Under the pieces are notes generated by a model. It did no database searches. It was not told the DNA's origin and saw only the letters and a program-made list of their open reading frames with translations. From Streptomyces sp. f51 (GTDB lineage Bacteria > Actinomycetota > Actinomycetes > Streptomycetales > Streptomycetaceae), in assembly GCF_037940415.1 (NCBI RefSeq), contig NZ_CP149798.1, positions 3,775,001 to 3,839,000 of the forward strand: DNA of 64,000 nt, in the 5' to 3' direction. A program made the translations under genes and the position numbers. This document shows positions 8,293-16,361 of this stretch, one piece after another (the stretch's first letter is position 1; each line of letters begins with the position of its first letter).

Positions 8293-8979
8293 TCAATGAT
8301 GCTGCTGTTCCGCCTGTTTGCGGGCCACATAGGCGGCCGCCTGGGACCGGCGCTGCATTCCCAGTTTGGACAGCAGGCTCGACACGTAATTCTTGATCGT
8401 TTTCTCGGCGAGGTGCAGTCGTTCGCCGATCTGGCGATTGGTGAGCCCCTCGCCGATCAGATCGAGAATCCTGCGTTCCTGGTCGGTGAGACGCGCGAGC
8501 CGGTCGTCCTCCTTGGTGCCGCCGTCCCTGAGGCGTTCCAGGACACGCGCGGTGGCCGCCGGATCGAGCAGGGATTTCCCGGCCGCGACATCCCGTACGG
8601 CAGCGAGCAGCTCCTGGCCGCGAATGGCCTTGAGGACATAGCCCGAGGCTCCCGCCATGATCGCGTCGAACAGTGCCTCGTCGTCGGCGTACGAGGTCAG
8701 CATCAGGCATTTGACGTCCTCGTCCGCGGAGCGGATCTCGCGGCAGACCTCCACCCCGCTGCCGTCCGGGAGGCGCACGTCCAGGACGGCCACGTCCGGG
8801 CGGGTGGCCGGGATCCGTACCAGTGCGTCGGCCGCCGTACCCGCCTCTCCGACCACCTCGATGTCGTCCTCCGTCGAGAGCAGTTCGTGGACGCCGCGCC
8901 GGACGACTTCGTGGTCATCGAGGAGGAATACAGTGATTTTCCCGATTTCACGCACACTGTCAGTCTCACACACGATCAT
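8293..8979 (-). CDS. NarL/FixJ-family response regulator, DevR-like, orphan
   Basis: 228 aa. The receiver domain shows the acidic pair DD 21-22, phospho-acceptor Asp 67 ([12 protein letters not shown]), Thr 95 and Lys 117 (YVLKA). The C-terminal LuxR-type helix-turn-helix carries [22 protein letters not shown] and [14 protein letters not shown], close to DevR/DosR. No histidine kinase gene is adjacent, so it is an orphan in this window. In Streptomyces a DevR-like orphan of this kind is known to work with a DevS-like kinase encoded elsewhere and to affect antibiotic production; whether this is its counterpart is inference. Start: ATG 8979, with GTG 8955 ([12 protein letters not shown]) an equally possible choice, as neither has a strong ribosome site. 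Divergent from the bkd operon. Confidence 0.9.
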   Translation of the reverse strand: MIVCETDSVREIGKITVFLLDDHEVVRRGVHELLSTEDDIEVVGEAGTAADALVRIPATRPDVAVLDVRLPDGSGVEVCREIRSADEDVKCLMLTSYADDEALFDAIMAGASGYVLKAIRGQELLAAVRDVAAGKSLLDPAATARVLERLRDGGTKEDDRLARLTDQERRILDLIGEGLTNRQIGERLHLAEKTIKNYVSSLLSKLGMQRRSQAAAYVARKQAEQQHH

Positions 8980-9104
8980 GGGCACTGCCCCAGGTGAACT
9001 CTTCCCGAGGCCGGGGTGGCCGGGATAACGTGCCGGTGTTCCGGCCCCCTGCAAGGCTGTGACCAGTGCTGTGACCAGCGACTGTTCCGATCTGCTCGGT
9101 CTAG

Positions 9105-9140
9105 TAGGAAATCCACGTTTCCAAGTACTTGGATTTCCTA
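9105..9140. promoter_or_regulatory. Long inverted repeat, candidate operator
   Basis: TAGGAAATCCA (9105-9115) and TGGATTTCCTA (9130-9140) form perfect 11-bp inverted arms 14 bp apart, in an AT-rich patch upstream of bkd. The right arm overlaps the palindrome at 9120-9133. Likely regulator-binding DNA rather than a terminator, since it is far from any gene end. Confidence 0.65.
9120..9133. promoter_or_regulatory. Perfect 14-bp palindrome TCCAAGTACTTGGA
   Basis: Exact self-complementary 14-mer overlapping the longer inverted repeat but with a different centre (9126.5 against 9122.5). It is a candidate dimeric regulator site for the bkd operon or the divergent response regulator gene. Confidence 0.6.
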
Positions 9141-9164
9141 TCAAAATCGCAGGTCAGGAGGGGT

Positions 9165-9180
9165 TTCACAGAAATGTGAA
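9165..9180 (+). promoter_or_regulatory. Small hairpin TTCACA-GAAA-TGTGAA
   Basis: Six-bp perfect arms around a GAAA tetraloop of the GNRA class, about 190 bp before the E1 alpha start codon. If transcribed it could form a stable leader stem-loop; if not, it may be a protein-binding half-site pair. Not decisive. Confidence 0.4.
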
Positions 9181-9367
9181 GCACTGGGTAACGTGGCAGT
9201 TGCAGGGCGCTCGCCGGGGCACCTGTCACGCCTGTTCCCGGCCGAGTGGCACCCACCCCGTGCACGGGTGCCGGAACAGGCGAGCCGCTCTCCCGAGCTC
9301 GAACCGCGAGCGAGGGGGACCCCAGCCTTCCGGCAACCCCGGGGGCCGGACCGACGGAGGAGCACAC

Positions 9368-10597
9368 GTGACCGTGGAGAGCACTGCCGCGCGCAAGCCG
9401 CGACGCAGCGCCGGTACGAAGAGCGCCGCGAGCGCCAGTACGACCGGTACCAAGAGCGCCGCGAGCAGGAGCGCCGGCGCGGCCGCCAAGAAGTCGCCCG
9501 GGGCGACCGGCGGCGAGCCGGAGCTCGTTCAGCTGCTGACCCCGGAAGGCAAGCGGGTCAAGGACGCCACGTACGACCCGTACGTCGCCGACATCACCCC
9601 CGAGGAGCTGCGCGGTCTGTACCGGGACATGGTCCTGAGCCGCCGCTTCGACGCGGAGGCCACCTCCCTCCAGCGCCAGGGCGAGCTGGGCCTGTGGGCC
9701 TCGATGCTCGGCCAGGAGGCCGCCCAGATCGGTTCGGGCCGGGCCACCCGCGACGACGACTACGTCTTCCCGACCTACCGGGAGCACGGCGTCGCCTGGT
9801 GCCGCGGAGTCGACCCGACCAACCTGCTCGGCATGTTCCGGGGTGTGAACAACGGCGGCTGGGACCCGAACAGCAACAACTTCCACCTGTACACGATCGT
9901 CATCGGCTCGCAGACGCTGCACGCCACCGGCTACGCCATGGGCGTCGCCAAGGACGGTGCCGACTCGGCCGTGATCGCGTACTTCGGTGACGGCGCCTCC
10001 AGCCAGGGCGACGTCCTGGAGGCCTTCAACTTCGGAGCGGTCTACAACGCTCCGGTGGTGTTCTTCTGCCAGAACAACCAGTGGGCGATCTCCGAGCCGA
10101 CCGAGCGCCAGATGCGCGTGCCGCTGTACCAGCGCGCGCAGGGCTTCGGCTTCCCGGGCGTCCGTGTCGACGGCAACGACGTGCTCGCCAGCCTCGCGGT
10201 GACCCGCTGGGCCCTGGAGCGCGCCCGCAACGGCGAGGGCCCCACGCTGGTCGAGGCCTACACCTACCGCATGGGCGCGCACACCACCTCCGACGACCCG
10301 ACCAAGTACCGGGCCGACGAGGAGCGCGAGGCGTGGGAGGCGAAGGACCCGATCCTGCGCCTGCGCGCCTACCTGGAGTCCGCAAACCACGCGGACGAGG
10401 GATTCTTCGCGGAACTCGAGGCCGAGAGCGAGGCGTTGGGCAAGCGAGTGCGCGATGTGGTGCGGGCCATGCCTGACCCGGATCACTTCGCCATCTTCGA
10501 GAACGTGTACGCGGACGGGCACGCGCTCGTCGACGAGGAGCGCGCCCAGTTCGCCGCCTACCAGGCGTCGTTCGCGGACGCTGGGGAGGGCAAGTAG
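9368..10597 (+). CDS. bkdA: Branched-chain 2-oxo acid dehydrogenase E1 alpha subunit
   Basis: 409 aa. With E1 beta it forms the thiamine-diphosphate-dependent E1 that decarboxylates 2-oxo acids from Val, Leu and Ile and passes the acyl group to E2. The products are the branched starter units of Streptomyces fatty acids and polyketides. The TPP-binding motif GDG...N is seen in FGDGASSQGDVLEAFNFG...QNNQWAI, and the phosphorylation-loop region near YRMGAHTTSDDPTKYR is typical. GTG start 9368 with GGAGGA 7 nt upstream. Residues 1-50 form an unusual tail rich in Lys, Ser, Ala, Thr and Arg with the near-repeat GTKSAAS. A pyruvate-type substrate cannot be excluded, but the separate alpha/beta subunits and fatty-acid lifestyle favour branched-chain oxo acids. 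Confidence 0.9.
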   Translation: MTVESTAARKPRRSAGTKSAASASTTGTKSAASRSAGAAAKKSPGATGGEPELVQLLTPEGKRVKDATYDPYVADITPEELRGLYRDMVLSRRFDAEATSLQRQGELGLWASMLGQEAAQIGSGRATRDDDYVFPTYREHGVAWCRGVDPTNLLGMFRGVNNGGWDPNSNNFHLYTIVIGSQTLHATGYAMGVAKDGADSAVIAYFGDGASSQGDVLEAFNFGAVYNAPVVFFCQNNQWAISEPTERQMRVPLYQRAQGFGFPGVRVDGNDVLASLAVTRWALERARNGEGPTLVEAYTYRMGAHTTSDDPTKYRADEEREAWEAKDPILRLRAYLESANHADEGFFAELEAESEALGKRVRDVVRAMPDPDHFAIFENVYADGHALVDEERAQFAAYQASFADAGEGK

Positions 10598-10599
10598 CC

Positions 10600-11580
10600 A
10601 TGACCACGGAAAAGATGGCGCTGGCCAAGGCGATCAACGAATCGCTGCGCACGGCCCTGGAGGCCGACCCCAAGGTCCTCATCATGGGCGAGGACGTCGG
10701 CAAGCTCGGCGGTGTCTTCCGGGTCACCGACGGACTCCAGAAGGACTTCGGCGAGGACCGGGTCATCGACACCCCGCTCGCCGAGTCGGGCATCGTCGGC
10801 ACCGCGATCGGCCTGGCCCTGCGCGGCTACCGCCCGGTCGTGGAGATCCAGTTCGACGGATTCGTCTTCCCGGCGTACGACCAGATCGTCACCCAGCTCG
10901 CGAAGATGCACGCGCGGGCGCTGGGCAAGATCAAGCTCCCCGTCGTCATCCGTATCCCGTACGGCGGCGGCATCGGCGCGGTCGAGCACCACTCGGAGTC
11001 CCCCGAGGCGCTCTTCGCGCACGTGGCGGGCCTGAAGGTGGTCTCCCCCTCGAACGCGGGCGACGCCTACTGGATGATGCAGCAGGCCATCCAGAGCGAC
11101 GACCCGGTGATCTTCTTCGAGCCCAAGCGGCGCTACTGGGACAAGGCCGAGGTCGACAAGGACGCCATCCCCGGAACGCTGCACAAGGCGCGCGTGGCTC
11201 GCGAGGGCAGTGACCTCACCCTGGTCGCGTACGGTCCGATGGTGAAGGTCTGCCTGGAGGCCGCCGCGGCCGCCCAGGAGGAGGGCAAGTCGATCGAGGT
11301 CCTGGACCTGCGCTCGATGTCCCCGATCGACTTCGACTCCATCCAGGCCTCGGTCGAGAAGACCCGCCGCCTGGTCGTGGTGCACGAGGCACCGGTGTTC
11401 CTCGGCACGGGCGCGGAGATCGCGGCCCGTATCACCGAGCGGTGCTTCTACCACCTGGAGGCGCCCGTCCTGCGCGTCGGCGGCTATCACGCCCCGTACC
11501 CGCCGGCCCGCCTCGAGGAGGAGTACCTCCCGGGCCTCGACCGGGTGCTCGACGCCGTCGACCGCTCGCTTGCGTACTAG
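10600..11580 (+). CDS. bkdB: Branched-chain 2-oxo acid dehydrogenase E1 beta subunit
   Basis: 326 aa, the usual length. Beta subunit of the alpha2beta2 E1 heterotetramer; it supplies the catalytic glutamate side of the TPP site and the E2-binding surface. Typical segments are MGEDVGKLGGVFRVTDGLQ, TPLAESGIVGTAIGLALRGYRPVVEIQF, the VIRIPYGGGIGAVEHHSESPEA loop with paired histidines, and the transketolase C-terminal domain near EVLDLRSMSPIDFD. It begins 2 bp after the E1 alpha stop (ATG 10600), so the two are probably translationally coupled and made in equal amounts. Confidence 0.93.
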   Translation: MTTEKMALAKAINESLRTALEADPKVLIMGEDVGKLGGVFRVTDGLQKDFGEDRVIDTPLAESGIVGTAIGLALRGYRPVVEIQFDGFVFPAYDQIVTQLAKMHARALGKIKLPVVIRIPYGGGIGAVEHHSESPEALFAHVAGLKVVSPSNAGDAYWMMQQAIQSDDPVIFFEPKRRYWDKAEVDKDAIPGTLHKARVAREGSDLTLVAYGPMVKVCLEAAAAAQEEGKSIEVLDLRSMSPIDFDSIQASVEKTRRLVVVHEAPVFLGTGAEIAARITERCFYHLEAPVLRVGGYHAPYPPARLEEEYLPGLDRVLDAVDRSLAY

Positions 11581-11589
11581 GAGAGAGTC

Positions 11590-13053
11590 GTGACGACGAT
11601 GACTGAGAACGCGTCGGGACTCCGCGAGTTCAAGATGCCCGACGTGGGCGAGGGGCTCACCGAGGCGGAGATCCTCAAGTGGTACGTCCAGGTCGGTGAC
11701 ACGGTCACCGACGGGCAGGTGGTCTGCGAGGTCGAGACCGCCAAGGCCGCGGTCGAGCTGCCGATCCCGTACGACGGTGTGGTGAGCGAACTCCGCTTCC
11801 CCGAGGGCACGACAGTAGACGTCGGCCAGGTGATCATCGCGGTGGACGTGTCCGGCGGGACGGCGTCCGCGCCGGCCGCACCGGCCGCCGCACAGGCCCC
11901 CGCGGCTCCGCCGGCTCCCGTCGCCGCCGCCCCGGTGGCGGCCCCGGAGGAGGAGGCCAAGTCCGAGGGCCGCAAGCCGGTCCTCGTCGGGTACGGCGTG
12001 GCGGAGTCCTCCACCAAGCGCCGCCCCCGCAAGGGCGCGGAGGTCCCGGCCCAGCAGAGCGAGACGCTGTACGCGGCCACCGCGATCCAGGGCGAGCTCA
12101 ACGGCCACGGCTCCGCCGTCCGGGGGCGGCCCCTGGCCAAGCCCCCGGTCCGCAAGCTGGCCAAGGACCTCGGGGTGGACCTGGCGACGGTCACCCCGTC
12201 GGGCCCGGACGGCATCATCACGCGGGAGGACGTGCACGCGGCGGCCGCCCCGGCACCGGCGCCCGCTCCGGTCGCGGCCCCGGCTCCCGCGGCGCAGGCC
12301 CCGGCCCGCGTCCAGCCGCAGGCTCCGGCCCCGGCCGCCTCGTTCGACGGCGCGCGCGAGACCCGGATCCCGGTCAAGGGTGTCCGCAAGGCCACGGCGA
12401 CCGCGATGGTGGGGTCGGCGTTCACCGCGCCGCACGTCACCGAGTTCGTGACGGTCGACGTGACGCGCACGATGCGTCTGGTCGAGGAGCTCAAGCAGGA
12501 CAAGGACATGCAGGGGCTGCGGGTCAACCCGCTGCTGCTCATCGCCAAGGCCCTGCTGGTCGCGATCAAGCGCAACCCGGACGTCAACGCGTCCTGGGAC
12601 GAGGCCAACCAGGAGATCGTCCAGAAGCACTACGTGAACCTGGGCATCGCCGCCGCCACGCCCCGCGGGCTGATCGTGCCGAACATCAAGGACGCCCACA
12701 CCAAGACCCTGCCGCAGCTGGCCGAGTCGCTGGGCGAGCTGGTGGCCACGGCCCGTGAGGGCAAGACCTCGCCGGCCGCGATGCAGGGCGGCACGGTGAC
12801 GATCACCAACGTCGGCGTCTTCGGCGTCGACACGGGCACGCCGATCCTGAACCCCGGCGAGTCCGCGATCCTCGCGGTGGGCGCGATCAAGCTCCAGCCG
12901 TGGGTCCACAAGGGCAAGGTCAAGCCCCGTCAGGTCACCACCCTGGCGCTCTCCTTCGACCACCGCCTGGTCGACGGCGCGCTCGGATCGCAGGTCCTCG
13001 CCGACACCGCGGCCGTCCTGGAGCAGCCCAAGCGGCTGATCACCTGGGCGTAA
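11590..13053 (+). CDS. bkdC: Branched-chain 2-oxo acid dehydrogenase E2, dihydrolipoyl acyltransferase
   Basis: 487 aa. E2 forms the core of the complex and transfers the acyl group from lipoate to CoA. Domain order: lipoyl domain (about 10-85) with the lipoylated lysine in VETAKAAVELP; Ala/Pro linker; peripheral subunit-binding domain (about 180-220, VRKLAKDLGVDLATVTPSGPDG); a second Ala/Pro linker; and the catalytic chloramphenicol-acetyltransferase-like domain ending with SFDHRLVDG, which holds the active-site His and Asp. There is one lipoyl domain only. The start is GTG 11590 or ATG 11599. No E3 gene follows, so the complex must borrow a dihydrolipoyl dehydrogenase from elsewhere. A 20-bp hairpin ends the operon. 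Confidence 0.93.
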   Translation: MTTMTENASGLREFKMPDVGEGLTEAEILKWYVQVGDTVTDGQVVCEVETAKAAVELPIPYDGVVSELRFPEGTTVDVGQVIIAVDVSGGTASAPAAPAAAQAPAAPPAPVAAAPVAAPEEEAKSEGRKPVLVGYGVAESSTKRRPRKGAEVPAQQSETLYAATAIQGELNGHGSAVRGRPLAKPPVRKLAKDLGVDLATVTPSGPDGIITREDVHAAAAPAPAPAPVAAPAPAAQAPARVQPQAPAPAASFDGARETRIPVKGVRKATATAMVGSAFTAPHVTEFVTVDVTRTMRLVEELKQDKDMQGLRVNPLLLIAKALLVAIKRNPDVNASWDEANQEIVQKHYVNLGIAAATPRGLIVPNIKDAHTKTLPQLAESLGELVATAREGKTSPAAMQGGTVTITNVGVFGVDTGTPILNPGESAILAVGAIKLQPWVHKGKVKPRQVTTLALSFDHRLVDGALGSQVLADTAAVLEQPKRLITWA

Positions 13054-13068
13054 GCCGTCCGGCATCCA

Positions 13069-13113
13069 AACGGAAGGGGCCTGCCGCGTACCGCGCGGCA
13101 GGCCCCTTCCGTT
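13069..13113. terminator. Strong bidirectional terminator
   Basis: A 20-bp perfectly paired stem (13069-13088 with 13094-13113) round the loop TACCG, between the converging bkd E2 and D-Ala-D-Ala carboxypeptidase genes. One of the strongest hairpins in the window. Confidence 0.85.
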
Positions 13114-13121
13114 CGGCGTGA

Positions 13122-14018
13122 CTACCTGCCGAAGGCGTAGTTCATGAGCGCCTTGGCGTCCGCCTCACGGGACGCGATGGATGTCGAGGCAAGCACCGTC
13201 CCGATGACCGTCTTGCCGTTGCGGGTGGCGGCGAAGACGAGGCACTTCCCGGCTTCGGGACCGGACCCGGTCTTCACGCCGATGGTGCCGCTGTAGCTGC
13301 TGAGCAGACCGTTTGTGTTGAGCCACGCCGCCATGGTCCGCGGCGTGTTACTCGCCGTCACGGTCTTCGCCGTGTACGACTTCGTCTTGACGATCGTGCG
13401 GAACATGGAGTTCTTCATGGCGCTGCTGGCGATCTTCGTCAGGTCACGCGGTGTCGAATAGTTCGCACCGTTGCCAATGCCGTCGAACGAGTCGAAGTGC
13501 GTGTTCGTCAGGTGGAGGCTGGTCGCGGCCGCGTTCATCTTGCCGATGAACGACTTCACACGGGCGGCGCGCGTGGTGCCCGAGCCGAACTTGTCGGCGA
13601 GCGCGTAGGCCGCGTCGCAGCCGGACGGCAGCATCAGACCGTAGAGCAGCTGACGGACGGTGACCTTGTCGCCGACGATCAGGTGGGCCGAGGAGGCGGT
13701 GTTGGCGACGATGTAGTCGCTGTAGGCCTTCTGGATCGTGACCTTGGCGTCCAGGTTCAGGTTCGGCTGGGCCAGAACCACCTTGGCCGTCATGATCTTC
13801 GTGGTGGAACCGGTGGAACGACGGGTGTCCGCCGCCTTGCCGTACAGGGACGCGGCCGTCCCGTTGTTCATCACGTAGCCGCCCTTGGCGACGATGGTGG
13901 GCGTGGCGACGGCGCCCGCGGGTGCGGCGCCGAAGGCTCCGGCTGCCAGCACGGCGCCGGTCGTGAGGGTCACAGCGGCGGCCCTGCGGAAACGCGTGCC
14001 CTTAATGCCGGTAATCAA
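13122..14018 (-). CDS. D-alanyl-D-alanine carboxypeptidase (penicillin-binding protein, S11 family)
   Basis: 298 aa exported enzyme that trims the terminal D-Ala from peptidoglycan stem peptides. An N-terminal basic/hydrophobic signal (cleavage near residue 36, after AGA) is followed by the serine-hydrolase motifs: SxxK as STTK 71-74, SxN position as SGC 132-134, and KTG 249-251. Cysteine in place of Asn in the second motif is unusual for DacA enzymes generally, although related actinobacterial proteins may share it. The protein is shorter than E. coli DacA and lacks the C-terminal beta domain and membrane anchor. The start appears to be TTG at 14018, with GGAG 8 nt upstream; no ATG or GTG is placed to keep the signal peptide's charged start. 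Confidence 0.9.
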   Translation of the reverse strand: MITGIKGTRFRRAAAVTLTTGAVLAAGAFGAAPAGAVATPTIVAKGGYVMNNGTAASLYGKAADTRRSTGSTTKIMTAKVVLAQPNLNLDAKVTIQKAYSDYIVANTASSAHLIVGDKVTVRQLLYGLMLPSGCDAAYALADKFGSGTTRAARVKSFIGKMNAAATSLHLTNTHFDSFDGIGNGANYSTPRDLTKIASSAMKNSMFRTIVKTKSYTAKTVTASNTPRTMAAWLNTNGLLSSYSGTIGVKTGSGPEAGKCLVFAATRNGKTVIGTVLASTSIASREADAKALMNYAFGR

Positions 14019-14168
14019 AATGAACGCTCCGTATGCGCGAAATGCCCCTGGGAGAACGGCACATGGCAGTGCCGTCCCACGTTCAGACTCATGGAACGCA
14101 TCAAGGGATGTGCGGCAAACGGATGAAATTCATGTGACCTGGGTTACAGGCGGGGCCTGTTGGGGTCC

Positions 14169-14194
14169 GCATGCTGAAATGCCCCACGGCATGC
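14169..14194. promoter_or_regulatory. Paired GCATGC palindromes upstream of the GntR gene
   Basis: GCATGC occurs at 14169-14174 and again at 14189-14194, exactly 20 bp apart, about two helical turns. Both lie just upstream of the -10-like TATGAT of the GntR gene. The arrangement could form a repressor site for autoregulation, but short palindromes are common, so this is tentative. Confidence 0.35.
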
Positions 14195-14208
14195 GTACGT
14201 GTTGTATC

Positions 14209-14214
14209 TATGAT
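14209..14214 (+). promoter_or_regulatory. Candidate -10 TATGAT, leaderless start
   Basis: TATGAT ends 6 nt before ATG 14221, and no purine-rich ribosome site precedes the ATG. The transcript would start at or within a base or two of the start codon. Confidence 0.55.
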
Positions 14215-14220
14215 GTGCGC

Positions 14221-14895
14221 ATGCCTTCAGCCCCACCCGCGCCCGTGCAGACCCCCGTCAAACAGCCGCCGGCCGCCGACCGCGTCTACGCCCACGTCAA
14301 GGACGGGGTCCTGGAGCGCCGTTACGAGGGCGGGTCCCTGCTCACCGAGGGCGAACTCGCCGACGCCGTGGGCGTGTCCCGCACCCCGGTCCGCGAGGCG
14401 CTGCTCCGCCTGGAGGCGGAGGGCCTGATCAAGCTCTACCCGAAGAAGGGCGCGCTCGTCCTGCCCGTCTCCGCGCAAGAGATCGCGGACGTGGTCGAGA
14501 CCCGCCAGCTCGTGGAGGAGCACGCGGCCCGCAAGGCCGTACCGGCGTCGCCGCGGCTCCTGGCCCGGCTGGAGGAACTGCTCGAACGGCAGAAGGAGCA
14601 GGCAGCCGCCGGGGATCTGGCCGCCGCCGCCGTCACCGACCGCTGCTTCCACGCCGAGATCGTCCGCAGCGGCGGCAACGAGATCCTCTCCCGGCTCTAC
14701 GACCAGCTCCGCGACCGGCAGCTGAGGATGGGGGTCGCCGTGATGCACGCCCACCCCGACCGGATCACCAAGACGCTCGTCGAGCACGAGCAGATCCTGC
14801 GGGCGCTGCGCTCGGGGGACGCCGACGCGGTCGTCGGCCTCATCCACGGACACGTCAGCTGGTTCTCCAACCTGGCCCGGGGCGAGGTCCGATGA
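14221..14895 (+). CDS. GntR-family regulator, FadR-type (FCD) effector domain
   Basis: 224 aa. N-terminal winged helix (about residues 20-85) with LLTEGELADAVGVSRTPVREALLRLEAEGLI, the FadR-type recognition helix. The helical C-terminal FCD domain carries the metal-binding pattern D...H...H (DRCFHAEIV around 140-150, then H in MHAHPDR and LIHGHVSWF). Such proteins usually repress a transport or catabolic gene and release DNA when an organic acid binds. Its stop codon overlaps the start of the MFS transporter (ATGA), so regulator and transporter are co-translated and the regulator probably controls that transporter and itself. Confidence 0.92.
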   Translation: MPSAPPAPVQTPVKQPPAADRVYAHVKDGVLERRYEGGSLLTEGELADAVGVSRTPVREALLRLEAEGLIKLYPKKGALVLPVSAQEIADVVETRQLVEEHAARKAVPASPRLLARLEELLERQKEQAAAGDLAAAAVTDRCFHAEIVRSGGNEILSRLYDQLRDRQLRMGVAVMHAHPDRITKTLVEHEQILRALRSGDADAVVGLIHGHVSWFSNLARGEVR

Positions 14896-16190
14896 GCTCC
14901 CCGGCCACCCTGCCGGGCGACCCGCCCGGCGGCCGGCGCGCGATGGCCGTCTGGGGCATCGGCGTCTCGGTCTACTTCGTCGCGGTCATCTTCCGTACGT
15001 CCCTGGGGGTGGCCGGGCTCGACGCCGCGGAGCGCTTCCACGTGGGCGCCTCCGCCCTGTCCACCTTCTCCATCCTCCAGCTCCTCGTGTACGCGGGCAT
15101 GCAGATACCCGTCGGGCTGCTGGTCGACCGGCTCGGCACCAAGAAGGTGCTGACCATCGGCGTCCTGCTGTTCACGGCGGGGCAACTGGGCTTCGCGTTC
15201 TCCTCGTCGTACGGCATGGCGCTCGCCTCGCGCGCACTGCTCGGCTGCGGTGACGCGATGACCTTCATCAGCGTGCTGCGCCTCGGCACCCGGTGGTTCC
15301 CCGCCCGGCGCGGACCGCTCGTCGCCCAGCTCGCGGGTCTGGCCGGCATGGCCGGCAACCTCGTCTCGACGCTCGTGATCGCCCGGCTGCTGCACGGCGT
15401 GGGCTGGACGGCCGCGTTCGCCGGCAGCGCCGCCGCCGGTGTGCTCGTCCTCGTCCTGCTGCTGCTGTTCCTGGAGGACCACCCCGAGGGCCATCTCCCG
15501 GAGCCGTTCCCCCACCGGGGCTCCGCCTACGTCCGCCGGCAGATCGCCGCGGCCTGGCGGGAGCCCGGCACCCGGCTCGGCCTGTGGGTGCACTTCACCA
15601 CGCAGTTCCCGGCGATGGTGTTCCTGCTGCTGTGGGGGATGCCGTTCCTCGTCCAGGCGCAGGGCCTGACCCGGGCCACGGCCGGTGAGCTGCTGACGCT
15701 CGTCGTCCTGGCCAACATGGGCGCCGGGCTGGTCTACGGACAGATCGTCGCCCGGCATCACACCGCCCGGCTGCCGCTCGCGCTGGGCACGGTCGCGGCG
15801 ACGGCGGTCGTGTGGGCGGGGGTGCTGGTGTACCCGGGCGAGCACGCGCCGATGTGGCTGCTGGTCGTGCTGTGCACGGTGCTCGGGTTCTGCGGTCCGG
15901 CCTCGATGCTCGGCTTCGACTTCGCGCGTCCGGCGAATCCGCCGGAGCGTCAGGGAACGGCGTCCGGGATCACCAACATGGGTGGTTTCGTCGCCTCGAT
16001 GACGACGCTGCTGGCCATCGGTGTCCTGCTCGACGCCACCGGCGACAACTACCGGATCGCCTTCGCCTCCGTGTTCGTGCTCCAGGCGGCGGGGCTGAGC
16101 CAGATCTTCCGGCTGCGGAAGCAGGCGGCCCGCCGGGAGCGGGAGCGGCTCGTGGCCAGCCGGGTGGAGACGGTGCACGTACCGGCGTGA
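14892..16190 (+). CDS. Major facilitator superfamily transporter
   Basis: 432 aa inner-membrane transporter with about 12 predicted hydrophobic helices. The loop LVDRLGTKKVL (about 78-88) is the MFS motif-A variant between helices 2 and 3. ATG 14892 overlaps the GntR stop by 4 nt, so the pair forms one operon. The substrate is unknown; the FadR-type regulator hints at an organic acid or sugar acid. A Pro/Glu-containing cytosolic loop near residue 195-210 separates the two halves, as normal for MFS. Confidence 0.9.
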   Translation: MSSPATLPGDPPGGRRAMAVWGIGVSVYFVAVIFRTSLGVAGLDAAERFHVGASALSTFSILQLLVYAGMQIPVGLLVDRLGTKKVLTIGVLLFTAGQLGFAFSSSYGMALASRALLGCGDAMTFISVLRLGTRWFPARRGPLVAQLAGLAGMAGNLVSTLVIARLLHGVGWTAAFAGSAAAGVLVLVLLLLFLEDHPEGHLPEPFPHRGSAYVRRQIAAAWREPGTRLGLWVHFTTQFPAMVFLLLWGMPFLVQAQGLTRATAGELLTLVVLANMGAGLVYGQIVARHHTARLPLALGTVAATAVVWAGVLVYPGEHAPMWLLVVLCTVLGFCGPASMLGFDFARPANPPERQGTASGITNMGGFVASMTTLLAIGVLLDATGDNYRIAFASVFVLQAAGLSQIFRLRKQAARRERERLVASRVETVHVPA

Positions 16191-16281
16191 CCGCCCGAAG
16201 CCCGTACCGCGCGCGTCCCTTCCCCGGCTCCGGTTCGCGTGCCTGTCGCCGACCGGGGCCGGACAGGGGGAACGGCCGAAG

Positions 16282-16304
16282 GGGGCGGGGGGACACCCCG
16301 CCCC
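16282..16304. terminator. GC hairpin between convergent genes
   Basis: GGGGCGGGG (16282-16290) pairs with CCCCGCCCC (16296-16304) round GGACA, between the converging MFS and DinB-fold genes. Confidence 0.6.
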
Positions 16305-16361
16305 GTCGCCGCCTGCGGAACGTCCCGTCGCCGGGTGCGGAACGCCCCGTCCGCCCGTCCG

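Larger units (their letters stand above)
8980..9367. promoter_or_regulatory. 388-bp regulatory region upstream of the bkd operon
   Basis: Divergent intergenic region between the response regulator and E1 alpha. About 9095-9180 is much richer in A+T than its surroundings and holds three symmetrical elements, listed separately (9105-9140, 9120-9133, 9165-9180). From 9181 to the start codon the leader is again GC-rich and ends in GGAGGA at 9356. No gene is seen. Known: bkd operons in streptomycetes and pseudomonads are controlled by Lrp/AsnC-type regulators, so an operator is expected here. Confidence 0.6.

Noticed and set aside
9059..9367. Extension of the E1 alpha reading upstream to 9059
   Set aside because: It runs through the palindromic regulatory region; the GTG at 9368 has a good GGAGGA ribosome site and the extension has no similarity to the family.
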